From NCBI GenBank assembly GCA_018378255.1, contig JAGZXV010000140.1, positions 1 through 16,195 of the forward strand: a stretch of DNA of 16,195 nucleotides, written 5' to 3'. Both the position numbers and the translations under genes were made by a program. Numbering within the stretch: position 1 is the stretch's first letter; every line of letters begins with the position of its first letter. This DNA comes from Clostridiaceae bacterium (lineage in GTDB: Bacteria > Bacillota > Clostridia > Lachnospirales > Lachnospiraceae). The notes beneath the pieces are model-generated. The model had not been told where the DNA came from. It saw only the letters and a list, made by a program, of their open reading frames with translations, and made no database searches. Of this stretch, positions 1 through 6,289 are shown one piece after another.

Positions 1-1
1 C

Positions 2-916
2 CTACCATAAGTTTTTATCAAACAGTTTTTTACAGATACTGTTTGCTGAGACAATCAGCACCAAACCGATGGCGGACTGAAACAGGCCGATGGCAGTGGT
101 TATGGAAAATTGTGCCTGTCCAATACCAATCCTGTATATGTACGTGCTGAGTACATCTCCCACAGAATACACCTGTGAGTTTGCCAATACGTAGATCTGT
201 TCAAAACCAACATCCATCATTTTACCGATTTCCAGCAGCAGCAGTACCACAATTGTTCCCGATATTCCCGGAATCGAGATAAACCTCATCTTCTGCCACC
301 GCGAGGCTCCATCCATGGCAGCAGCTTCATATAATTCGGGATTGATCGATACTAATGCAGCCAGGTAAAGGATCGTCCCCCAGCCCGCAGACTTTATAAT
401 CTCCGTAATTACTACGATTGCCCTGAAATATTTAGGTTCCGCCAGGAAAAAAACAGGCTCCCCGCCTAACAGCTTAATCCCCGCATTCACAATTCCGGTT
501 GACGGCATTAAAAATTGAATTACGATCGAGCCGAATACCACCCATGAAACAAAATGAGGCAGATAAATAGTAGTCTGTATCCATTTTTTCAATTTCAGAT
601 TTTTCAGCTCATTTAAAAATATAGCCAAAATAATTGGGATGGGAAAATAAAAAAGCAGCTTATAAATATTGATAATCAAAGTATTGAACACCAGTTGAAA
701 AAAATTAGGGTGTCTGAAAAACAAAAACTCAAAATTCTTTAATCCAACCCATTCACTGTCCCATATTCCTTTTGAAAAACTGAAATTTTTAAATGCAATT
801 GATAATCCAAGCATAGGCACATAACGATAGATAATCAATAACACCAGCCCCGGAAGCATAAGCAGATAAAGGCTCCGGCTCCTTTTTAATTTAAATAAAA
901 TATTTTTTTGATGCAT
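2..916 (-). CDS. Carbohydrate ABC transporter permease, LplB/YteP type
   Basis: This is an inner-membrane permease subunit of a binding-protein-dependent sugar importer. It has about six hydrophobic segments. The permease signature (EAA loop) is visible in the C-terminal half: YEAAAMDGASRWQKM at about residues 196-210, followed by ISIPG, which contacts the ATPase. The N-terminus (basic stretch, then LYLLMLPGLVLLIIYRYVPM) is typical of the LplB/YteP group, which moves oligosaccharides such as polygalacturonate or rhamnogalacturonan fragments; the true substrate cannot be read here. I start it at the ATG at 914-916 because AGAAGGG sits just upstream. An in-frame TTG eight codons earlier has no ribosome site. 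The protein is about 304 residues, normal for the family, and ends with a TAG at 2-4. The second permease and the solute-binding protein, normally adjacent, would lie left of the window. Confidence 0.88.
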   Translation of the reverse strand: MHQKNILFKLKRSRSLYLLMLPGLVLLIIYRYVPMLGLSIAFKNFSFSKGIWDSEWVGLKNFEFLFFRHPNFFQLVFNTLIINIYKLLFYFPIPIILAIFLNELKNLKLKKWIQTTIYLPHFVSWVVFGSIVIQFLMPSTGIVNAGIKLLGGEPVFFLAEPKYFRAIVVITEIIKSAGWGTILYLAALVSINPELYEAAAMDGASRWQKMRFISIPGISGTIVVLLLLEIGKMMDVGFEQIYVLANSQVYSVGDVLSTYIYRIGIGQAQFSITTAIGLFQSAIGLVLIVSANSICKKLFDKNLW

Positions 917-1133
917 TTTGTCCCTTCTTTCATGATTCAATCATGCGGCCGCTGCATTGGATTTTTTCATGTGGATGCGGTTTACTATGGTTTGATTTTA
1001 ACTATTTTTTTCTGAATTACACAAGGGACACTTTTTATTTGTAGGTACATTTGTATATTATTCCTTTTATATTCGGTGTTTTATAGTGCATTTAATATCA
1101 GGATCGGGGGAATAAAGGGGACTTTGCGAAAGT
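917..1133. other. Intergenic leader of the ABC permease gene
   Basis: This gap between the permease and the greA terminator is AT-rich and has no plausible ORF. It must contain the permease promoter, but I find only weak minus-strand candidates (a TAAAAT preceded at 18 bases by TTGTGT) and no clear cre-type operator. The only ordered element is a perfect 7-bp inverted repeat, CATGATT-C-AATCATG, at 931-945, directly upstream of the permease ribosome site. It could be a small operator or chance. Confidence 0.4.
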
Positions 1134-1184
1134 ACGTAAAAAAGCGGACAGGCGCCTTATGGGCGCCCGTCCGCTTTTTTACGT
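1134..1184 (-). terminator. Rho-independent terminator after greA, bidirectional
   Basis: Arms at 1134-1156 and 1162-1184 pair over 23 positions with one mismatch around a 5-base loop. The GC core (AGCGGAC and GGCGCC) is flanked by an A-run on one side and a T-run on the other, so the element can end transcription in both directions. It lies about 100 bases after the greA stop and separates greA from the sugar permease gene. Confidence 0.88.
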
Positions 1185-1280
1185 TTTATTTCTTTACTTT
1201 TTATACCTTCTTTTCGGCGTTACTTTCACCATCAAATTAAATAAAGATTTGCACAATTTTCCTCGTTGTGGTTAACTTCC

Positions 1281-1784
1281 TTAAAAACTGCGGATATTAT
1301 CATTTTCATCCCCACCGCTTTTATCAATGGATTTTATCACAACATAATAACCGTAATTATCATTTGCTTTCACATAAACGCGGTCATTCACCTTATGGCC
1401 GATCACCGCCTTTCCAAGAGGTGATTCAATGCTAATCTTTCCCTGCAGGGAATTGCCGCGGATACTGGTAACGATCTTATACTTCTCTGTTTCTTCGTCT
1501 TCTTCAAAATACAGCTCCACAATATTATTAAGGCCCGCTTCGTCCCCCGTGGATTCATCAGATACCACGATCGCTGTTTTTAACATGCGTTCCAGATACC
1601 GGATGCGGCTCTCATTCTTGTTTTTGTCCTTTTTGGCCGCATAATATTCAAAATTTTCACTCAGATCCCCCTGGGCTCTGGCTTCTTTTACTGCTTCAAT
1701 CGCTTCTTTGCGCACCACCAGTTTTCTGTACTCAATTTCCTTTTCTATCTTCTCAATATCACTTTTGGTCAAACGCTCCGCCAT
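1281..1784 (-). CDS. GreA/GreB family transcription elongation factor
   Basis: GreA/GreB factors enter the secondary channel of RNA polymerase and stimulate cleavage of the backtracked transcript 3' end. The N-terminal coiled coil spans about residues 5-75. The catalytic tip is intact: ARAQGDLSENFEYYAA, with D40 and E43 matching the acidic pair of E. coli GreA. The C-terminal FKBP-like domain (about 85-160) includes SPLGKAVIGHKVNDRV. The usual family length is about 158; this is 167 with a short acidic tail (DENDNIRSF). I choose the ATG at 1782-1784 because GGAGG (1790-1794) sits 5 bases upstream; the ATG at 1796 lies 5' of that site. The start is only 26 bases from a 104-base hairpin behind rplT, so no separate promoter fits between them. 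I infer expression by read-through from the infC operon. Whether it is the main GreA or a paralogue is unknown. Confidence 0.87.
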   Translation of the reverse strand: MAERLTKSDIEKIEKEIEYRKLVVRKEAIEAVKEARAQGDLSENFEYYAAKKDKNKNESRIRYLERMLKTAIVVSDESTGDEAGLNNIVELYFEEDEETEKYKIVTSIRGNSLQGKISIESPLGKAVIGHKVNDRVYVKANDNYGYYVVIKSIDKSGGDENDNIRSF

Positions 1785-1810
1785 CATATCCTCCATTTTT
1801 TTACATCATA

Positions 1811-1914
1811 CGTGAAGGGATTTCTGAAAAAGCCTTAGCGTTTGATGTAAAAAAGTGGGAAAATCCCACTTTTTTTACATCGATCGCTAAGGCTTTTTCA
1901 GAAATCCCTTCACG
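1811..1914 (-). terminator. 104-base nested inverted repeat: rplT terminator / greA leader
   Basis: The outer arms, 1811-1840 and 1885-1914, are a perfect 30-bp inverted repeat. Inside is a second stem (about 1844-1860 with 1864-1881) made of an A-run, GTGGGA, a 3-base loop, TCCCAC and a T-run, i.e. a bidirectional intrinsic terminator. Together they fold into one hairpin with a single-base bulge. It begins 14 bases after the rplT stop. The sequence TTTTTTTACATC occurs both in the inner arm (1870-1881) and directly at the start of greA (1796-1807), so an alternative pairing is possible. Confidence 0.85.
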
Positions 1915-1928
1915 TTTAATATAAATAA

Positions 1929-2285
1929 TTAAGCGATTTTGCTTTTTGCAAGCTCTGCTAATTTAGCAAAACCTTCAGCATCGTTAATAGCCATGTCAGA
2001 TAAAACTTTTCTGTTCATCTCAACACCAGCCAGCTTTAAACCATACATAAATTTGCTGTATGATAATCCATTGATTCTTGCTGCTGCGTTAATACGAGCG
2101 ATCCATAACTGTCTGAACTGTCTCTTTCTTTCTTTTCTTCCTGCATAAGAGCTGGTTAATGCTCTCATTACGGACTGTTTTGCTACTCTATACTGTTTGG
2201 AACGAGCGCCTCTGTAGCCTTTAGCCAACTTTAACACTCTGTTATGTTTCTTTTTAGCGTTCATACCGCCTTTAATTCTTGCCAT
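1929..2285 (-). CDS. rplT: 50S ribosomal protein L20
   Basis: L20 is an early-assembly 23S rRNA binding protein and, in Firmicutes such as Bacillus subtilis, the repressor of its own operon through the infC leader. At 118 residues it has the normal length. The start MARIKGGMNAKKKHNRVLK and the block YAGRKERKRQFRQLWIARIN are unmistakable, and the basic N-terminal extension that reaches into the ribosome is present. GGAGGAA lies 8 bases before the ATG at 2285. It is the last gene of infC-rpmI-rplT, 31 bases after rpmI and just before the large terminator hairpin. Confidence 0.98.
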   Translation of the reverse strand: MARIKGGMNAKKKHNRVLKLAKGYRGARSKQYRVAKQSVMRALTSSYAGRKERKRQFRQLWIARINAAARINGLSYSKFMYGLKLAGVEMNRKVLSDMAINDAEGFAKLAELAKSKIA

Positions 2286-2316
2286 CGGTTAATTCCTCCT
2301 TCTTAACTATCAAATC

Positions 2317-2514
2317 TTATAAATATGGTAAAATCCTCTTCATAACTTTTGCGTTTGTAGCGTCAGTTACGATATCTTTTCTAAGATTTCTTTTTCTCTT
2401 TGTAGACTTCTTAGTTAAGATGTGAGACTTATATGCTTTGTTTCTAACCAATTTTCCAGTTCCGGTTTTTTTGAAACGTTTTGCAGCTGCTCTGCTTGTT
2501 TTTAATTTAGGCAT
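2317..2514 (-). CDS. rpmI: 50S ribosomal protein L35
   Basis: This 65-residue, highly basic protein of the large ribosomal subunit is full length. The family pattern is clear: MPKLKTSRAAAKRFKKTGTG at the start, then KSHILTKKSTKRKRNLR. The ribosome site AAGGAGGAAA precedes the ATG at 2514. It sits between infC (24 bases upstream) and rplT (31 bases downstream), the standard order. It is presumably under the same L20-responsive leader as its neighbours. Confidence 0.97.
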   Translation of the reverse strand: MPKLKTSRAAAKRFKKTGTGKLVRNKAYKSHILTKKSTKRKRNLRKDIVTDATNAKVMKRILPYL

Positions 2515-2538
2515 TATAATTTCCTCCTTGATAATTGT

Positions 2539-3045
2539 CTAACGCTTTGCGGTTAAGAACATAACCATGCTTCTTCCTTCTACTTTGGAAGGCTTGTCGA
2601 TCACTGCTATGTCCGATAAATTCTCTGCGAAATCATCCAGAATATATCTGGATTTGGACATATGCGCCATCTCACGGCCTCTGAAACGAAGAGTAACTTT
2701 TACTTTATCTCCTTTTTCCAAGAATTTTCTGGCCGCGCCCATCTTGGTGTTCAAGTCGTTGGTATCAATGTTGGGAGATAAACGAACTTCTTTTACTTCG
2801 ATTACCTTCTGTTTTTTCTTAGCTTCTTTTTCTTTTCTTGCCAGTTCGTAACGGTATTTACCATAATCGATAATTTTACAAACTGGTGGCTTCGCTGTAG
2901 GAGCAATCTTTACTAAATCAAGTTCTGCCTCTTCTGCTAATTTCATAGCATCTTTGACAGGCATGATACCAAGCTGTTCCCCATTCTCGCCAATCAATCG
3001 AACTTCCTTATCTCTGATTTGTTCGTTAATCATTAACTCGCTAAT
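2539..3045 (-). CDS. infC: Translation initiation factor IF-3, AUU start
   Basis: IF3 binds the 30S subunit, blocks premature 50S joining and rejects non-canonical start codons. The N-domain contains INEQIRDKEVRLIGENGEQLGI and the PPVCKIIDYGKYRYE block. A lysine-rich linker (ARKEKEAKKKQKVIEVKEVRLSP) leads to the C-domain (FLEKGDKVKVTLRFRGREM). The best start is an ATT at 3043-3045. GGAGG at 3055-3059 is 9 bases from it, but 21 bases from the in-frame ATG at 3031-3033. The extra residues (ISEL before MINEQI) align with the AUU-started B. subtilis protein (ISKDF before IINEQI). The protein is then 168 residues. The AUU start is the classical basis of IF3 self-control. The gene heads the infC-rpmI-rplT operon. 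Confidence 0.95.
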   Translation of the reverse strand: MSELMINEQIRDKEVRLIGENGEQLGIMPVKDAMKLAEEAELDLVKIAPTAKPPVCKIIDYGKYRYELARKEKEAKKKQKVIEVKEVRLSPNIDTNDLNTKMGAARKFLEKGDKVKVTLRFRGREMAHMSKSRYILDDFAENLSDIAVIDKPSKVEGRSMVMFLTAKR

Positions 3046-3059
3046 AGCCGTGCACCTCC

Positions 3060-3231
3060 ATAGTGTGATATAATATAGGAATTCACATAAAAAAATAGAT
3101 AGAATAAATTCTATCCACCATCTAAGTTTTTTACATAGTTCATCTATGTATTTCTTAAATATGAACCAGGGTCACTTAAACGTGCCGAGGTGAGGTGGAT
3201 ACCTACTTTCCTGTTTGTTGTTCTCACAACT
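3060..3231 (-). promoter_or_regulatory. L20-type attenuator leader of infC-rpmI-rplT
   Basis: The transcript from the promoter at 3238-3266 runs about 185 bases before infC. It contains a 5' hairpin (GTTGT/ACAAC, 3217-3230), a 7-bp hairpin at 3132-3150 (TACATAG/CTATGTA) and a terminator at 3091-3115. A long-range pairing is visible: TATCCACC near the 5' end (3194-3201 on the plus strand reads GGTGGATA) is complementary to GGTGGATA just before the terminator loop (3112-3119). That pairing would consume the 5' arm of the terminator stem and so act as antiterminator. The layout matches the L20 leader of Firmicutes, in which L20 binding favours termination. L20 binding here is inferred from position and family. 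Confidence 0.8.
3089..3115 (-). terminator. Leader terminator upstream of infC
   Basis: On the minus strand GATAGAAT and ATTCTATC pair over 8 bp around a very short loop, followed by TATTTTTTTAT. It lies inside the infC leader, 44 bases before the AUU start. It is therefore a conditional (attenuation) terminator rather than a gene-end terminator. Confidence 0.75.
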
Positions 3232-3237
3232 TTATTC

Positions 3238-3266
3238 ATTTTACACTATTATTTATATAATGTCAA
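3238..3266 (-). promoter_or_regulatory. Sigma-A promoter of the infC operon
   Basis: On the minus strand, TTGACA (3261-3266), a 17-base spacer, then TAAAAT (3238-3243). The -35 box is consensus and the -10 differs at one base. Transcription should begin near 3231, giving the long leader described for infC. Confidence 0.82.
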
Positions 3267-3374
3267 CAATTTTATTTATTCAATTACAATCCAAATTTAA
3301 AACCAACTTCTGTCCGATATCATCTGTTCAATATCAAATTAACTTCAAACATCCATGTTTTCATCTGTTCATTC

Positions 3375-3403
3375 TTGATTTAATTTCAATCCGGGCTTAT
3401 ATT
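3375..3403 (+). promoter_or_regulatory. Promoter of the EamA half-transporter gene
   Basis: TTGATT (3375-3380), a 17-base spacer, then TATATT (3398-3403). It is divergent from the infC promoter, about 110 bases away. The start would be near 3410, directly in front of a 7-bp palindrome. Confidence 0.6.
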
Positions 3404-3418
3404 AGTGATACAGTACAA

Positions 3419-3433
3419 ACAGCAGTCTGCTGT
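3419..3433. repeat. Palindrome in the EamA gene leader
   Basis: ACAGCAG-T-CTGCTGT is a perfect 7-bp inverted repeat with one central base. It lies just downstream of the predicted transcription start and 27 bases before the ATG. It could be an operator or a 5' hairpin; nothing in the window identifies a binding protein. Confidence 0.5.
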
Positions 3434-3460
3434 ATTGAAAAATGAAAAGGGGGGTTTTGT

Positions 3461-3874
3461 ATGTGGTTTCTTTTAGCGCTGCTTTCAGCCGTATTTGCGG
3501 CCTTTACTTCCATACTGGCTAAAATCGGCATAGAAGGGGTTAATTCCAATTTAGCTACAGCCATCCGTACCGTAGTTGTGGTGATAATGGCCTGGTTAAT
3601 GGTGTTTCTGACCGGAGCCCAGGGAGGTATTGGTGAAATCGGGAAAAAAAGCTGGATTTTTTTAATTCTTTCCGGCCTGGCAACCGGGGCATCCTGGATC
3701 TGTTATTACAAGGCTCTGCAGATCGGCCAGGCTTCCAAAGTGGTTCCTGTGGATAAGTTCAGCATTGTCATCACCGTAATCCTGGCATTTTTCCTTTTGG
3801 GAGAAACTGTGAATGTGAAGACAATCATCGGTGTTCTGCTCATCACCGCTGGAACTTTTGTGATGATTCTGTAA
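3461..3874 (+). CDS. EamA-family half-size (5-TM) membrane transporter
   Basis: This 137-residue protein has five hydrophobic segments (about residues 2-20, 30-52, 64-86, 95-113 and 118-137), i.e. one EamA repeat. Most drug/metabolite transporters of this superfamily carry two such repeats in ten segments, so this one probably works as a dimer. The conserved end of the repeat is present: PVDKFSIVITVILAFFLLGE, then GVLLITAGTF. The ribosome site AAAGGGGGG precedes the ATG at 3461. It stands alone on the plus strand between its own promoter and a terminator shared with the convergent DUF1540 gene. The substrate is unknown. A truncation is unlikely, since start, stop and terminator are all well placed. 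Confidence 0.85.
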   Translation: MWFLLALLSAVFAAFTSILAKIGIEGVNSNLATAIRTVVVVIMAWLMVFLTGAQGGIGEIGKKSWIFLILSGLATGASWICYYKALQIGQASKVVPVDKFSIVITVILAFFLLGETVNVKTIIGVLLITAGTFVMIL

Positions 3875-3914
3875 AAACAGAAGACTGCACATTGCAGGTG
3901 CAGCCTTCTGTTTT
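3874..3914. terminator. Bidirectional terminator between convergent genes
   Basis: Arms at 3874-3890 and 3898-3914 (AAAACAGAAG..CTGCAC with GTGCAG..CTTCTGTTTT) pair over 17 positions with one mismatch. There is an A-run on one flank and a T-run on the other. It ends the EamA gene on the plus strand and the thrS-DUF1540 transcript on the minus strand. Confidence 0.88.
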
Positions 3915-3923
3915 TTCATATTC

Positions 3924-4238
3924 TTATTTTGCTTTAAATGTAGCACATTCCGTATGGCTGGATTCACGCGCACCGTCTCCTGCTATTCCGATGTGCTCTG
4001 CAGAACAGTGACGGTCTTCGTTATAGACGCACTGAACGGCTTCACAGTCGATCTCCAGTCTGCTTTCCGGTGTTTTAAATATATTGTGGAAAGAACTGTC
4101 TTTGCTCTCATCAAAACTTCCGCAGCAGGTATCACATTTGTCCTTTGCGCTGTGTCCGTCCACGATAATGGCATTTTTACAGCAGCAATTATCTGCGTTA
4201 TGCATGCAGGTTGTTACATTACAATCCAATTTAGTCAT
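3924..4238 (-). CDS. Double DUF1540 cysteine-rich protein
   Basis: This small 104-residue protein has two copies of the DUF1540 motif. Copy 1 has C6, C11, C18-C20, C35 and C38-C39. Copy 2 has C65, C70, C78 and C98, around the typical CEAVQCVYNEDRHCSAEHI and TECATF. The regular Cys spacing suggests metal binding or disulfides; the family has no established role. It has no signal peptide or membrane segment. AAGGAGG (4248-4254) precedes the ATG, and part of that site lies in a hairpin. It follows thrS by 70 bases with no terminator between them, so it is probably co-transcribed with thrS and thus indirectly under T-box control. Confidence 0.85.
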   Translation of the reverse strand: MTKLDCNVTTCMHNADNCCCKNAIIVDGHSAKDKCDTCCGSFDESKDSSFHNIFKTPESRLEIDCEAVQCVYNEDRHCSAEHIGIAGDGARESSHTECATFKAK

Positions 4239-4247
4239 GATAAACTG

Positions 4248-4274
4248 CCTCCTTGTTTTTTCTTGCTAACAAGG
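4248..4274 (-). promoter_or_regulatory. Ribosome-site hairpin before the DUF1540 gene
   Basis: On the minus strand CCTTGTT pairs with AACAAGG over 7 bp with a 10-base loop. The second arm contains the AAGG of the AAGGAGG ribosome site. Without a U-run it is not a terminator. It may lower initiation on the second gene of the thrS transcript. Confidence 0.45.
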
Positions 4275-4308
4275 ATAGTATGCCGCAATCCATCCGGTTA
4301 TATGCGCG

Positions 4309-6270
4309 TTATTTCTGCTCTTCTGTCACCGTAATTTTCTTTATTTCTTTGGTTCTTATTTCTTTACAAATGTCATCGATAAATGCGGTAAGAGCTTTCT
4401 GTCCTTCATCTCCGTTAAAACGGCTGCGCACTGAAACCAGGCCGTCGGACTGCTCTTTCTCACCAACTACCAGCATGTACGGAATCTTTTTAAGCCTTGC
4501 ATCGCGGATCTTATATCCGATTTTTTCAGAACGTTCATCCACTGTGCATAAAATTCCATTGGCCTTTAACTGTTCTTCTACTTTTTCCGCATAATCATGA
4601 TATTTTTCAGAAATTGGCAGCACACGGACCTGTTCCGGACAGAGCCAGGTTGGGAACGCTCCTTCGTATTTTTCAATCAGCCAGGCCAGGGTTCTCTCAT
4701 AGCATCCCATAGAGGTTCTGTGAATGATATAAGGGCGCTTCTTTTCGCCGTCTCTGTCAATATAAGTCATATCGAACCGCTCGGCCAGGAACATATCCAA
4801 CTGGATCGTAATCATAGTATCTTCCTTGCCGTATACGTTCTTCGCCTGGATATCCAGTTTCGGACCGTAGAACGCCGCTTCACCGGCTTCCTCCGTATAG
4901 TCGATTCCTATATCATTGAGAATCGTTCTCATCATGCCCTCTACCTCGTCCCAAAGCCCGGCATTGCCCAGATATTTGTCAGGGTTGGAGGGATCCCACT
5001 TGGACATCCGGTAAGTCACATCATCCGCAAGGCCCAATGTTGTCAAACAATATTTTGCCAGATCCACGCAGCCTTTAAATTCCTCTTCCAGCTGTTCGGG
5101 AGTCACGATTAAATGGCCCTCTGATATGGTGAACTGGCGTACACGTGTTAAACCATGCATTTCGCCGGAATCCTCATTACGGAACAATGTGGAAGTTTCA
5201 CCGTAGCGGCAGGGCAGGTCGCGGTAAGATTTCTGGCTGGCTTTGTATACATAATACTGGAACGGGCAGGTCATCGGACGGAGTGCAAACACTTCCTCAT
5301 CCTTCTCTTCATCGCCCAGCACGAACATGCCGTCTTTATAATGTCCCCAATGGTCTGAAATCTTATAGAGATCAGATTTTGCCATTAACGGAGTTTTTGT
5401 CCTCATATAACCGCGGCGCTCTTCTTCGTCTTCGATCCATCTCTGCAGCGTCTGCACGATTTTCGTTCCCTTTGGAAGGAGCAGAGGAAGTCCCTGACCG
5501 ATAACATCCACAGTTGTAAACAGCTCAAGATCACGCCCTAATTTATTGTGATCGCGCTTTTTAATGTTTTCCAGATATTCCAAATACTCGTTCAGCTCTT
5601 CTTTTTTGGCAAATGCAGTACCATATACACGGGTGAGCATTGCGTTCTTCTCGCTGCCTCTCCAGTAAGCGCCTGAAGATGAGGTGAGTTTAAATGCTTT
5701 GATCGGTTTTGTGCTCATGAGATGGGGTCCGGCACAGAGATCCGTAAAATCTCCCTGTTTATAAAATGAGATTTCTGCATCTTCCGGGAGATCCTGAATC
5801 AATTCCACTTTATATGGCTCTCCCTTTTCTTCCATAAATTTGACCGCTTCTTCTCTTGGAAGGGTGAAACGCTCGATCTTAGCGCCTTCTTTGATAACTT
5901 TTTTCATCTCTGCCTCTATTTTATCCAAATCCTCTCTGGATAAAGACGGCATATCAAAATCGTAATAATAACCGGTATCAATAGATGGCCCAATCGCCAG
6001 TTTTGCTTCCGGATACAGACGTTTTACAGCCTGGGCAAGCACATGGCTGGCCGTATGACGGTATGCGGCAAGTCCTGCCTTATCACCGGCGGTGAGAATG
6101 TTCAATTCGCTGTCCTCTTCCACTACGGTTCTTAAATCCACCACTTTACCGTTTAATTCAGCCGCACATGCCATTCTGGCGAGCCCTTCACTGATATCAG
6201 ATGCAATATCAATCACCGCCATAGGCTGGGCGTACTCTTTTACGCTTCCATCTTTTAATGTAATCTTCAT
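4309..6270 (-). CDS. thrS: Threonyl-tRNA synthetase
   Basis: This enzyme charges tRNA-Thr with threonine. At 653 residues it has full length and all domains: TGS (1-60); editing domain with HTASH (H72, H76) and CAGPH (C179, H183); class II core (about 245-535); and anticodon-binding domain (about 540-645). Zinc ligands corresponding to E. coli C334, H385 and H511 are C335 (MTCPF), H386 (SEGH) and H517 (YIIHR). Motif 2 reads FRNEDSGEMHGLTRVRQF. The segment that is QDDAH in E. coli is ISEGH here, so Gln381 and Asp383 are replaced by Ile and Glu. AAAGGAGA lies just before the ATG at 6270. The gene is preceded by its own promoter and a T-box, so expression rises when uncharged tRNA-Thr accumulates. 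It likely shares its transcript with the DUF1540 gene. Confidence 0.98.
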   Translation of the reverse strand: MKITLKDGSVKEYAQPMAVIDIASDISEGLARMACAAELNGKVVDLRTVVEEDSELNILTAGDKAGLAAYRHTASHVLAQAVKRLYPEAKLAIGPSIDTGYYYDFDMPSLSREDLDKIEAEMKKVIKEGAKIERFTLPREEAVKFMEEKGEPYKVELIQDLPEDAEISFYKQGDFTDLCAGPHLMSTKPIKAFKLTSSSGAYWRGSEKNAMLTRVYGTAFAKKEELNEYLEYLENIKKRDHNKLGRDLELFTTVDVIGQGLPLLLPKGTKIVQTLQRWIEDEEERRGYMRTKTPLMAKSDLYKISDHWGHYKDGMFVLGDEEKDEEVFALRPMTCPFQYYVYKASQKSYRDLPCRYGETSTLFRNEDSGEMHGLTRVRQFTISEGHLIVTPEQLEEEFKGCVDLAKYCLTTLGLADDVTYRMSKWDPSNPDKYLGNAGLWDEVEGMMRTILNDIGIDYTEEAGEAAFYGPKLDIQAKNVYGKEDTMITIQLDMFLAERFDMTYIDRDGEKKRPYIIHRTSMGCYERTLAWLIEKYEGAFPTWLCPEQVRVLPISEKYHDYAEKVEEQLKANGILCTVDERSEKIGYKIRDARLKKIPYMLVVGEKEQSDGLVSVRSRFNGDEGQKALTAFIDDICKEIRTKEIKKITVTEEQK

Positions 6271-6289
6271 AATTTTATCTCCTTTAATT

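Noticed and set aside
1811..1914. Insertion sequence or MITE
   Set aside because: No target-site duplication is visible and the centre is a standard terminator placed exactly at an operon end. A genome-wide copy search could still change this.
4597..5112. 171-residue plus-strand ORF inside thrS
   Set aside because: It is antisense to the conserved catalytic core of thrS, has no ribosome site and resembles no family; it is a codon-bias shadow.
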